Part shown: positions 11,977 through 21,588 of the stretch, one piece after another
Layout of the letters: each line of letters opens with the position of its first letter
Position numbering within the stretch: the stretch's first letter is position 1
NCBI GenBank assembly: GCA_031772625.1
Contig: CM062807.1
Coordinates: 1,149,025,007 to 1,149,089,006, forward strand
Reading direction: 5' to 3'
Source: Pinus tabuliformis
Lineage: Eukaryota; Streptophyta; Pinopsida; Pinales; Pinaceae
Length of the DNA: 64,000 bases
Translations under genes and position numbers: made by a program
The notes under the pieces: model-generated
What the model was told of the DNA's origin: nothing
Seen by the model: the letters and a program-made list of their open reading frames with translations, nothing else
Databases searched by the model: none

Positions 11977-12500
11977 CCTTTTGTAACTTCTTACGAAAAT
12001 TCAATCTAATGCTCTGAGAGAAATTTATGAATGACCTATTTGTCATGTAATTCGAGGGTCTGCAAAAACCCTAACTTCCTCAAATTATATCTCCAAAAAT
12101 ATAGCGAGACGAGATCTGAAATTTGGAGCTGAGGTTCAGACCGATTTCTTCTGAAATGGGTTTTTTTTTAAGCTTCTGAAAATTTGTAGCGAAAGCGTTA
12201 TAGCAAAAATTCCATAATGGCCTGTTTTAGATGAGATTCTGGAGCTTGCAAAAACCCTAACTTCCTCAGATCATATCTCTGAAAGTATGGTGATACAAGA
12301 TATAAAATTCAGACCCGAGGTTTAGAAACATTTCCTCTCAAATGGGTTTTCTTTTCGCTTTTGAAACGTCGCAAAAAATAATAATAATAATTAAATAAAT
12401 AAATAAAAATAAAAAAAAAAAAAAAAAAAATTATAATTAAAATGCCATGATGACTTGTTTGGAGCCGCGAAACCCTAGAATCCAAAGCTCTGATACCAAA
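11977..12500 (-). other. E1 leader with primer-binding site
   Basis: Just inside the 5' LTR the minus strand reads TTTGGTATCAGAGC, an exact match to the initiator-Met-tRNA primer site TGGTATCAGAGC. The rest is non-coding leader with two related copies of a gag-upstream sequence (around 12050-12130 and 12230-12310) and an A/T run near 12400-12430. Confidence 0.8.
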
Positions 12501-12833
12501 TGTTATGAAGCCTGCTCAGAAAAAGATAGAAAAGATAGATCAATGCCTTAGAATTCAGCCTCTTCGAGGGGGAAACCTCCTCTACATTACACAAATGAAC
12601 AATTCTTGGATGATTCAAATGACAAAACCTCCCTTCTATATATAGGAGTCTAAGGGGTCACAATATAACCAAGCCGACATAAAAATAATAATATAAAGGC
12701 ACAAAAATAACAATAGTGGGATTCTATGGGGCATAATAATAACAATATGGGGAAAATAGGGGCACAACAATAAAAATAAGGGATACAATGACAATAGTAA
12801 TGGGGGAATCACTAGTATTATAGGGACCTAACA
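12501..12833 (-). repeat. E1 5' LTR
   Basis: 333 bp, TGTTAGG...CATAACA on the minus strand, identical in length to the partner at 7296-7628 and flanked outside by TTCAG. It carries a TATATATAG-type promoter core. Confidence 0.92.
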
Positions 12834-13560
12834 TTCAGTATCTGACTTCTCTAGACTTTGTCACTTTGATCTCTGACTACATCAATCCCACTAATTCCTC
12901 CTGCTACTATGTACTTTGGGCTCCTGTAGCAAGGTACAATCCATGAGATAAAACCACTCAATGGACCCTTCCTAATTTCAGCCCTCTTGGGACTATCACT
13001 TAACATCGCCCCACCTCACACATGGAGGTATGGCTGCATGTGATTCCTCTGCCCACTTGGCTCGAAATTCCCCCCCTACTAGAGGTATTTGCATGATTGG
13101 ATGGTTCCACTCGTTCTCCTCTCAGCTTCTCTAGTTTTGGTTGCTCCACAACTTCCTAAAGCTACTTCTGAGACTACTTCTTCTAGGGCTGCATGTTGAG
13201 AGGTAATTTACTCTCCCTCTCAACCACCAAGTCTCTAACCTTTTCATTGCTCCTCAAGGTTTTGCATGCATCTTGAACCTCAAGAGCATATAGGTTCTTG
13301 GCTAGCACACCAATCTATTTCATTTGTCCCGCCACCATGAAATTTTCTTGAAAAAGAGTTGATTTTAAATCAGTAATATCTCCCTCATCTGAACTCCGAT
13401 TCGGCCAATTTTTTTTTTTTTTTTTTCGCAAAGAATCCAAATCTTCTATTTGTTTCTGAAAATTTTGTACAAATTTTTTTAGATCTGCTCTGCAAACTCG
13501 CAGCCCAAAACTCAAAACTTTGAAATCTCCTCTAGTATATTGTTCTCATCTCTAATACCA
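12834..13560 (-). pseudogene. Copia leader and gag remnant
   Basis: Internal part of the minus-strand copia element between its 5' LTR and E1. Next to the LTR (13560 down) is TGGTATTAGAG, a degraded initiator-Met primer site. The 66-codon piece 13515-13315 (FVQNFQKQIEDLDSLRKK) looks like a copia gag helical region, interrupted by an A/T run. The rest is stop-ridden. With 7048-7295 the whole internal region is only about 970 bp, so the element had lost pol. Confidence 0.6.
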
Positions 13561-14581
13561 TGTATAAAATCATGTAGATTCATAAGCTAATGAAATTTTC
13601 TAAAGCAAGAGACAAGAATCTACATCTACTCTTTACAGTGCAAGCCCATAAGCATCATGCAAACAATAATCAATAGAGGAAGAGAATAAAAGGAACATAA
13701 CACAATAAATATCCGGGGAAACCCGCAACTCAAAACCCCACTATTTGTTTTGTATTAATCTGGAAAATCAAGATGAAATTACAGTGCTTGTTCTCTCTAG
13801 AACAATCCCAGCACTCAACAAATTCAATCTCCAACTCATAAGCAAGATCAAGTCCAAATATTAGCCTCTTCACAAGCTCTCCAAGTCTCTACTCTAAAGT
13901 TCCCTTGGTCGAAGAATTCAAATGAATAGAATAGTTTTGCTCAACCTTGAGCTTAACCTGCACAAGTATTTCCTATCCTCTGCCTGATGACTTCCTTTGG
14001 CAAATACTTAGCCAAAGTTCCAAGCCTCCAAGCTTCTAATTCTTTACATAATTCTTGAGAGAATTATCTCATACTTAAAGGAAAATTCCTCATCCATAAT
14101 TGTGCAATCCCTTCTAGGTTCAATTATTTATTGCATGCACCATTTGTACAACTCAGAAAATTATACAAAAAATAGTACATTGTCCCTGCATGCTAGTCTC
14201 AACTAGATCATTCTCATAATCAACATGCATGAGTTTTTGATGAGGAAATCTTTAGTTAACTGGAGTAGCACTAGTTGAGTGCACTAATGCATCAACTGAC
14301 TATTAACTCACTATTAGTTCCTCAAACAATTTGGAACTAATTTAACTGGACTTAACTCAGTAAACTGAGTTAACTAATTACCACTCATACTTAACTCATC
14401 CTCGACCTCTATAATATAGGGAGAACATATACATGACTTCATAAATACTTCCAACTCAAAATTCCTAAGTTAACTAAGTCAACTCATTCTAGTTAATTAT
14501 TACAATTTTCTATTAGAATAGAATTCAATTTTAATTCTCAGTTTAAATGAAGGACAAATTAAATTGGAATTTTTGGATTCT
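13561..14581 (-). repeat. Copia LTR X2
   Basis: Homologous to X1 (6000-7047) and X3 (28626-29501). It ends at 13561 with the TGTATAAAA complement and is followed by a primer site, so it is a 5' LTR. Its outer end lacks about 40 bp and is fused to a copia RT fragment at about 14581. Confidence 0.8.
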
Positions 14582-14686
14582 TATGCTTCTCCACACTACC
14601 ATCTACAACTTTCTTTACCTTGTAAATCCAATGGGAGCTCACAATTGATTTGTCCTCCAATCTCGAGACCACATCCCAGACACTAT
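14582..14686 (-). pseudogene. Copia RT fragment, part 1
   Basis: The minus strand encodes NSVWDVVSRLEDKSIVSSHW followed by the KVKKVVDGSVEKHK segment, the N-terminal part of a Ty1/copia RT. It matches 27150-27270 of the plus-strand copy. It continues at 22683 on the far side of element C; ACTAT is duplicated at the two borders. Confidence 0.8.
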
Positions 14687-15780
14687 TGTTATAGACATTT
14701 TTGTGCCTTACAGCATTGAGCATGAAATGTCCATAATCTAAGGGATCCAAAGTCCCTAAACATGTTGTTCCTACCCCTAGAGGAACAAGGCCAACTAACC
14801 ACAGCAATTCACAGAAGTTCTCCACCTAAAACCACTCAAAAACAAGTCAATTCAGGATCATGTCAACTGCTCCACTGAGCATCTGCGCTGAATGTCAACT
14901 GCTACACTGGCTACCTGCATTGAATGTCAACTCCAACACTAGCTACCTGCGCTGAGCAAGTTTGGACATGTGGCAGACTCATTCCTCAAGGTGTCAGAGT
15001 CCAGGAAGCTTCCAAAATGACACTTGCCTCAGGGAATTCGACTGGTGATGAGTAAGAGGTTCCAAATCTCCAAGTGGAAGCAAGAACCTCCAAGTGGACT
15101 CAAGAACTGAGATAGGGAGAGGACACTAGTCAGATCTCAAGCTGACTCATCCTCTCTCCAAAATAACTATATATAGATCTCCCCTCCATGAGATCTAGAG
15201 GCTGGAATCTTGTTATTGTAAATAATTGTTGTTGGTTTGAGACTGGAAACATTGGGTGCTTAATGCTTTGAAGGGAGCTGAAGAAGGAATTCCATTCTGC
15301 TGGGAAGGAGATGCTGGATTGGAGCCCTCTAGGTTGTATCTCTTCCTGAACCTTGTTATCAATCAATAAAGCTATCTTGGTTCTCTCCTATATGCTGGTG
15401 TATTTTGTATGATTGCATTAGTGTATTTGATTTACTTCTAATCCTGAATCATTTATGAATATGAATATTTTCCTTCGTGTTGTGTTCTTCTCTTGTCGCA
15501 AGTAGCTGTTCTCTTGTCATAGGTAGTTGTTCTCTTGTGATCTCGTGGGAATCAAGTAGCTGTTCTCTTGAGCAAGTGAGGAGGCAAGTAGCTGTGAACA
15601 CCCGAAGAGAAGAGGATATAGATCAAGGGACAAACGGAAGACAATGGTAAGTCTATCGATCTCCCCTCTTTCACATTTCATAAAGGAAGAAACCATAATA
15701 GCTGTATCTGTTTGTTGCTAAGGCACTGTCACACCTTAGGTGGATATGATCGTCCTGCATAGGCATTTTTCCCCACAACA
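14687..15780 (+). repeat. C 5' LTR
   Basis: 1,094 bp, TGTTATAGAC...CCCCACAACA. A TATATATA core lies at 15169-15176 (ctatatatag). Four degenerate copies of caagtagctgttctcttg fill about 15489-15600. A block using gaatgtcaactgc and ctacctgcgctga motifs is repeated at 14870-14960 and recurs in the interior near 16160-16205. Confidence 0.93.
15168..15177 (+). promoter_or_regulatory. TATA box of the C LTR
   Basis: ctatatatag, about 480 bp into the LTR. It is repeated at the same LTR position in the 3' copy near 22070. This is the likely RNA polymerase II core promoter of the element. Confidence 0.6.
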
Positions 15781-15783
15781 AAT

Positions 15784-15801
15784 TGGCGACTCCACTGGGG
15801 A
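15784..15801 (+). other. C primer-binding site
   Basis: TGGCGACTCCACTGGGGA starts three bases after the LTR end. It begins with TGG, the complement of a tRNA 3' CCA, as a minus-strand primer site must. I did not assign the tRNA. Confidence 0.7.
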
Positions 15802-15845
15802 GATTTGTTTATTCATTTCATTTGTGTTTCTGTCATTTGTTTACT

Positions 15846-15937
15846 TCATAGACTTGACAGCAACTATCGAACTGCATCTTTCCCGGATGTAAAGTAGAAA
15901 GTTGCTGCTTTGATCCAGTTGCTAGACATGTCTATGA
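15846..15937 (+). other. Nested leader stem-loop after the C primer site
   Basis: Two perfect 8-bp stems are nested: TCATAGAC (15846-15853) pairs with GTCTATGA (15930-15937), and inside it CAGCAACT (15858-15865) pairs with AGTTGCTG (15900-15907). Its place right after the primer site suits a packaging or dimerisation structure of the RNA, but that is inference. Confidence 0.55.
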
Positions 15938-17280
15938 TCTAAAAAATGGATCCACAAATGATTTGATGATCCTTTGTGATAGTCTTTAGTACCCTCTCAA
16001 AGCATCCCTTTGTTTATACCTTGCTTGTGTTTCTGATTTGGCCTGAAATAGTTGATTTTTGAGCATTTTGTGACCCAGAACCCAGGGGAAACGAGAGTTT
16101 CTCCTTCAGCGCAACTGCTGTGAAGGCAGTCTGCATTTCAACGCAGGTCCCGTGAGGGCTACCTGCGCTGAATGTCAACTCCACAGTGTTGGACTTGCGT
16201 TGAACCAGTTTAGCCTTGTGCAGCTGGGGTTCTCTGCTGTCTGTTGCCCTGTTTAGATCTTTGTTTTTTGCAGCCTTTAACCAGCATAGGTACCAGTCAG
16301 ATAACTCCTTTTCTTTGCTTAGATTCCACCTCCTTTTGTACAAAAAGACTGTGAATGTTTTTATGTGTTTGTGGCGTCATTTACAGTTTTCCTTTGCATG
16401 AGTAAAGTAGTCATCCTGTAGCCTTTGATTCAGATCTGATTGATTGTGATCTTAGAAGAGAGTTCATTGGCTATTTGCAGATTGATTATAGATTTAATTT
16501 TGCTTATTGGTTTGAATTTGTCTCTTTTGAAGTGTCAAAACAAGTCTTTATTTCGAAAATCGTTAAGTGTTGTAATCTCTTCTATCTTCTCTGATTTCGA
16601 AAAAGTGAACTTGTTTGTATTGATCATTTTAAAAGCAAATTCAAAGTTGTACAAAAAGCTTTCTTTGTAGGCATTTATACTAAGAAAGTGGAAAACAAAC
16701 ACCTGCATTGTGCATTTTGCATTTGATAGTTTGCATGTTGGATTTAGGGAAAAGTGCATTAGAGTGTGCTGATTGCTCTTTGAGAAAAGATAATGTTTTT
16801 CTTTTCCCTTAGTAGCTAGGATTTTCAAAGTTGAAAAGATAATAAAGCTTGCTTATCATCTTTAGACTGCATTTAGGAATTTGTATCATACATCTCATGG
16901 TGAACCTTGAAAGGCAAACTTTAAAAAGATCAACCTAAAATAAACTGAATGAACCTAACAACGCTTTGTAACATAACGCACAACATAGAGGTCTAGGCTA
17001 GAGACGTGTTCTGGCGTCGTTAAGCCTAGTGACTGTCGATCTCGTGGAAGGTGGGTGATTCCTCCTGAGGGACGATAGCGCTAGTACGGATTGTGCTCCC
17101 ACGTACCGTCGCGTATATATTGGGAGACCCCTATAGGCATATATCGTTTATCCTTAGGAAGCCGTGTCGGCCACCCTACTGACCGCAATGCAGTGAACAC
17201 AGCATTCACGAAGATCGACCGCCCGTACCCTAAAAAGTATTCTGCGGTTTTGCGAAAAGTTTGGCACACCCTCTGCCTAG
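15938..17280 (+). other. C leader, non-coding
   Basis: No protein is recognised. It contains LTR-like gctacctgcgctgaatgtcaac repeats around 16155-16205. A hairpin has a perfect 7-bp stem (CTAGGCT 16993-16999 with AGCCTAG 17023-17029) and a loop containing gtcgttaa. Otherwise I see nothing. Confidence 0.5.
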
Positions 17281-17304
17281 AACTCCAGAGCAGTTTCTTT
17301 TGGC

Positions 17305-17426
17305 CTTTTTCAGACTCTATAACAGAAAAAGTCCATCCGAGCATTTGTCACTTCGGGCTCGTTAAAACATCGAAGGAGACTAGAGTCATCTTTAGCTTTT
17401 TCTCGACTCTTTAAAAGTGAAAAAGC
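17305..17426 (+). other. Hairpin cluster 1 (loop GACTCGTTAAAA-like)
   Basis: Three hairpins in 122 bp. CTTTTTC 17305-17311 pairs with GAAAAAG 17325-17331, loop agactctataaca. CTTCG 17351-17355 pairs with CGAAG 17371-17375, loop ggctcgttaaaacat. GCTTTTTC 17395-17402 pairs with GAAAAAGC 17419-17426, loop tcgactctttaaaagt. Stems differ but pair perfectly, while loops share the motif. They lie just upstream of the gag start. Confidence 0.75.
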
Positions 17427-17510
17427 AAGTTGTGTCTAAAGCGTCGTTAACAATTTATTTTAAACGGAACAATCACCCTTTAATCCTGCGTTGATCTTTA
17501 GGTTGAAAAG

Positions 17511-19073
17511 ATGGAGCACACCAACCAAGGAATTCCTCTTGGTGGAATTCCTAGTCCCTTCTCCTCTTGGGGAGATGTTGGTGCGCCCCAGATGGCCACA
17601 TTGTCACTTCCAGGACTGACAATTGGCCTACCAGTTTGGCTCTTTTCAACTAATGTCGTTCAGAATACCACCATTCCTAAACAGTCGAGTCAATAGTTAG
17701 ATCAGACAAGAGTTGCTTCCCAGCCTTCAACTTCATCTTCCTCCCCTCCTTCCTCTTCGCTTGACGGAACTGGTCGAACTAAAAACCAGGTTCTTAAGGA
17801 GAAGAAGGAGAAGAAGAAGAAAGAAAAGAAGAAGAAGGATCCTAAGGCGACTGGGGGCAAATAAGTGTCATCTAACAAAAATCCACACACAGCACTCATA
17901 AGGCCTAAATCGCCATGTGTCATATGCAAGGGAGACCACTTCCATAGAGATTGTCCCTGTATCCCGCGGATACTAAGAGACTGGTCCCCCCGTTTGCACA
18001 ATTCGGTAGAATCGACCTCTGATAGCCATGTCGACTGCTCACCATCAACTAGTGGGAGTGAAGCCCCAGGACAGAGCGGGAAAGCTAAATTTCCCTGCAG
18101 ACTGTGTGAAGGCGATCACGCCATCCACCGTTGTCCCTTCTTAGACGAGGCAAAAAGAGTTCTGGAAGATCGCCCAATTTTACGAGCGCATCTCCCTCCT
18201 GGATATCAAAGACTCCTGCCAAGTCCCTCACTAGTTGAAAATCCAGCTGACCCACCCAGGTGGTCAGCCGAAGCATCTGTCATTGAAAATGAACCGTCTA
18301 GATCCATGCCTGACGAAAGTCAAAAGGTTGATACGGCAGTTGACCCGGTTTTGCCTTCAGAGGCTCCATCTTCGAATGACACCATCACAGAGGAGAATAA
18401 AGACGACACCGTCCAAATTCTCTTCATCAGCACTGACTCTAATGATCAAGGGGGCAATGCCACCATTCCTTTATCGCAGGAAGGAAGTACGTCAGAGCAA
18501 TATCCGGCCGTATATTCGGTCCCACCACCAAGCAACCTAGTTGTGTCCTTTGACTGTAACCAACTAGGCAGACCCCGGTTGCCAGCCAGTATACCATTCA
18601 GAATTATTTGTCAAATATACAGAATGGTAATGGCTGGCACTATCATTGATGAGGGGGCATCTGTGAGTATCCTTTCCTCTATTGCTTGGAAAGCCCTTGG
18701 TTCACCAGCGCTTTTACCTGAAATGAGAAATCTATCAGGTTTTGATAAAGGAACCAGTCGACCTTTAGGGATCCTCCCCAATGTGCCTATAACATTGAAA
18801 GGGAAGACCGTTCAAATGAACGTGATGGTCGTTCAAGGACCCTTGGATTATAACCTACTCCTTGGACGAGACTATATATATTGCATGGGAGCTGTAGTCT
18901 CCTCACTCTTTAGAGTAATGTGTTTTCCGCACGAAGGAAGAATGGTCAAGCTCGTAGACCAACTTTCGTTTCCCGGATCACGCATCGCAAATAGTCATGT
19001 GCCATCCCTAAATGGTCTATTCATGCAAGAAGTGTCTCAACCCACGGTCCATCCTCCTGATGAGCGCGAGTAA
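17511..19073 (+). pseudogene. C gag-like protein with aspartic protease, two in-frame stops
   Basis: One reading frame of about 520 codons from the ATG at 17511 to the TAA at 19071-19073, broken by TAG at 17694 and TAA at 17862. After the second stop come two short zinc knuckles, CVICKGDHFHRDC and CRLCEGDHAIHRC (CX2CX3HX4C, one residue shorter than the usual CX2CX4HX4C). A Lys-rich run precedes them at 17800-17850. The C-terminal third is a retropepsin-like domain with IIDEGASVSILSSIAW, using DEG in place of DTG/DSG, and later NLLLGRDYIY. In plant gypsy elements of the Tat group this protease version precedes RT; here no pol follows. The gag core proper is not obvious. Confidence 0.8.
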
Positions 19074-19615
19074 TCCGGGAGGATATGGCTGGAACCCAGG
19101 GGGCATGCGTCCTGGCCTGCTTCGGCAGGAAAACTTTGGGTATAGGGTAGGTTTCCGCGGGAGAATATGACTAGTCCGTACCCCGTCCGTGGTTGGAAGA
19201 GGGGTTGTTCTGGAATAAGATTCTTTTGTCAAAGTTATGTGAGAGGGCGGAGGTCATCACTCACCTCTGTCTATTTCGATAGACATTGCCGAGGAAATGT
19301 TTTGTTTGAAAGATTAACGAGACAATCTTTGGGTAACCTGAAAGAGGTAAGCCTCTCCCAGTGAAACGAAAGTTTCGATGGAATTGAAGTAGAGGTAACT
19401 TTGAAATCATACTTTATACCTGGGGGCATGCAAACCTTTCGGAGTGCAAGCAAGGGGCAACTATTTATTTTTTAAATTTTTAGGACCTCTGACCCTTTAA
19501 ACTCGTAGGATTAGTCGTTTCTAAACTTGCATAAAGAAAGGATGGGGAGCAAAGCTTAGTGAGATGAAGCTCCATAAAAAATAGGATCTTGATGAGACAC
19601 TCTTATCTTATGACT
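19074..19615 (+). other. Structured non-coding region after the C gag frame
   Basis: No coding sequence. Several tight hairpins occur: CCTGC-TTCG-GCAGG at 19116-19129 (a C-UUCG-G tetraloop), GTCTAT-TTCG-ATAGAC at 19269-19284, AAAGATT 19309-19315 with AATCTTT 19324-19330 (its loop aacgagac holds the array motif on the other strand), AGAGG-taag-CCTCT near 19343-19356, and GAAAC-gaaa-GTTTC at 19363-19376. GGAGC 19546-19550 pairs with GCTCC 19569-19573. Confidence 0.6.
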
Positions 19616-20040
19616 GGGTAATCGAGCAGTTTTAGCATAAAGTTCATGCTCGTTAAAAAATAAATGCAAGATCCGAGCAGTTTTAACGCGGTCTTCATGC
19701 TCGTTAAAAAATAAATATAAGCAGTGAGCAAATGTTTCCTCCAGTGTTTAAGCTCATTTTTAACTAAAAAATGAACCTATCTCGGTAAATAACCACTGTG
19801 AATGTAATATCATCAGCCGTTAAAGCCTTGGTCGTGTTTGCACCTGCCACCTCCACTTTTCATTTGGCCGATCGTTCACCTCCATATGATTGTTTACCCA
19901 TTTTGAGGAACAGCTGCGAAGAGTGATTTCACCTAGCCATCCTTGTGACACTGTCGTGATTGGAAAATTCCAACCTGTACCTGGAATCAGCTGCTATCCC
20001 TGTTTATCACTCGTTCCTCAAAAGACGAATCTTCTTTAAT
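19616..20040 (+). other. Tandem motif block between the C hairpin clusters
   Basis: Two direct copies of a segment running gagcagttttar...tcatgctcgttaaaaaataaat (about 19624-19665 and 19675-19725). AGCAT 19634-19638 pairs with ATGCT 19646-19650. TCATTTTT and AAAAATGA form an 8-bp stem near 19754-19774, and TTGGAA-aa-TTCCAA lies at 19960-19973. No coding sequence seen. Confidence 0.5.
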
Positions 20041-20041
20041 C

Positions 20042-20434
20042 TCTTTTCAATTGACTCGTAAAATATGAAAAGATTGCCGAGTTTTGGCCTTCCAGCTCGT
20101 TAAAGGACGGAAGAGCTATCCCTCCTCTAGATTTTAATCTTTTTGGACCTGAGGGATTATTGCACAAAAAGGTCGAGCGCTTGTTTTATTCGACTCGCTA
20201 AAATTATCGAAAACTCATCCCTTCTGTATTGTTTTATACTTTTTCGGACTTAAGGGATTAGATGACGAAAAAGGAATTTTGGAGTTAACTTTATGTACCT
20301 TTTCAGACTCTCTAAAAATGAAAAGGACCGAGTTAGCCTTGTCATTAGACTCGTTAAAATTATTAAATAGTGACAAACTTGTCTTTAGACGAGAACGAGT
20401 TTCACTATCGCTAGGCTCATTAAAACATAGCGAT
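20042..20434 (+). other. Hairpin cluster 2 (loop GACTCGTTAAAA-like)
   Basis: Eight hairpins in 393 bp. TCTTTTCA 20042-20049 pairs with TGAAAAGA 20066-20073; CTTCC 20089-20093 with GGAAG 20109-20113; ATCCCTC 20118-20124 with GAGGGAT 20151-20157; TTCGA 20189-20193 with TCGAA 20207-20211; ATCCCTT 20217-20223 with AAGGGAT 20252-20258; CCTTTTCA 20298-20305 with TGAAAAGG 20319-20326; TTGTCATTA 20339-20347 with TAGTGACAA 20368-20376 (one G-T pair); ATCGCTA 20407-20413 with TAGCGAT 20428-20434. Six loops carry variants of gactcgttaaaa; the two ATCCCT hairpins form a second type. Confidence 0.8.
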
Positions 20435-21588
20435 GGGCTTGCCCGAAGGGCAGGTTATAGAACAAGCATATGTTATCCTCCTCAAGCTTGATAAAAATAA
20501 AGAGGTACTGGTCAGCAATGACTGGGGAAAAATTGGGAGAAAATCGAGAAAACTTTGATGGTAGCAGGTCGCTCTTGAACATGACACTTTTCCTCCGTAC
20601 CACAATCGGGTTGGGTTGTCTCATTTACCGGTCACATCACAATGGTCTCGCCATACCATCCATATTTGGGGTAATGCTACCGATCCATCGCATCAGTGTC
20701 GCCATATGTTCAAGAGAAGTCGTTCAGAAAGAGTCAACCGGGTCCCATCCACTGCCATACATTGTCCTTCATCCATTCATGACCGCCACCCTGAATCATA
20801 TGTCACAGATCGTTTTCACCTCCATTAAAATCATTAGCTCCGTTCCATGTCACTGATGTGGGATTCATTAAGGCCCTCCTGTGACGGATCGCTTCTTGTC
20901 GACATCAGCTCATTATCCAGGAAGTTGATCTAGGAACAACCCCTTCAGTACTTTGAAGCTTGCATGCCTCAATGGCAAGTTTCTCACTTCCAGCGACAAG
21001 TATACATCAATGACCTTCGACCAGAAGATTTTGCGTAGTGTTCGACACCAAGTCCTTTATTCACACCACGTGAATTGTACTGCAGTACCTTGAGGGTCAT
21101 TATCATTATCGGTGATTCCTCTCGCGCTTGTTAACGGTTTACATCATTGACCCGTAATCAAGCGATGTCTTTCCATGTTCGACTTCAGCGAAATTCTCAC
21201 ATGGATCGACTTGTACTTAGAGTGAAGATCGAACGAATTTGAAGACCCCGGATCTAGTTTCATCCATCCGGGCTGTGATATATATTTAGGAAAGATAAAG
21301 ACATTTGACATGTACATCATTGCAGCAGATGATCATCCTACTCAAAGGATGATAATTTCGCCAAAATTATCAGTCTACCATCAGACGATCGTCTGTTCTA
21401 TGTACAAAAATGAATTTATAAAGTTGAGCATGGGAATGCACGCCTCAGCTAGATCATGAAAGTGGTATGAATCATAATGTATTGTATTGTATCTTATTAC
21501 AGGTCTCCTCCCGGCAAATGGATGAACTTCGGACTCTCCTGGATAAAGCATTTCACCCGATAAACGGCCTCATACTTTAGGGGGCAAC
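20435..21588 (+). other. C 3' non-coding region with a second palindrome cluster
   Basis: No RT or integrase trace. Inverted repeats include ATTCAC/GTGAAT (21059-21075), the palindrome GTACTGCAGTAC (21077-21088), CGCTTG with ACGG paired to CCGT and CAAGCG (21125-21164), CCCGGAT/ATCCGGG (21247-21272), ATCATCCT/AGGATGAT (21332-21353), GATAATTT/AAATTATC (21351-21371) and CAGACGATCGTCTG (21382-21395). The purine tract tttagggggcaac (about 21576-21588) primes at the 3' LTR. Confidence 0.6.

Larger units (their letters stand above)
7296..12833 (-). mobile_element. Chromovirus-type Ty3/gypsy element E1
   Basis: A complete 5,538-bp element flanked by the 5-bp duplication TTCAG (7291-7295 and 12834-12838). 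LTRs of 333 bp lie at 7296-7628 and 12501-12833. On the minus strand the order is gag, protease, RT, RNase H, integrase, chromodomain, as in plant chromoviruses. The LTRs differ at roughly 25 sites by eye (7-8 %), so this is older than sister copy E2 at 40056-45912. Every coding domain is broken. It sits inside the internal region of a copia element. Confidence 0.92.

Noticed and set aside
15130..15366. 78-codon minus-strand ORF in the C LTR, repeated at 22032-22268
   Set aside because: Duplicated only because LTRs are duplicated; no domain and it overlaps the promoter region.
17713..17901. Arg-rich ORF (RRRRRRRRKKRRRR-like)
   Set aside because: Shadow frame of the Lys-rich linker of the C gag frame.
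17305..20434. Hairpin array as a CRISPR array or integron attC series
   Set aside because: No constant direct repeats with regular spacers and no cas or integrase neighbour; loops are conserved while stems vary, and the context is a plant retrotransposon.
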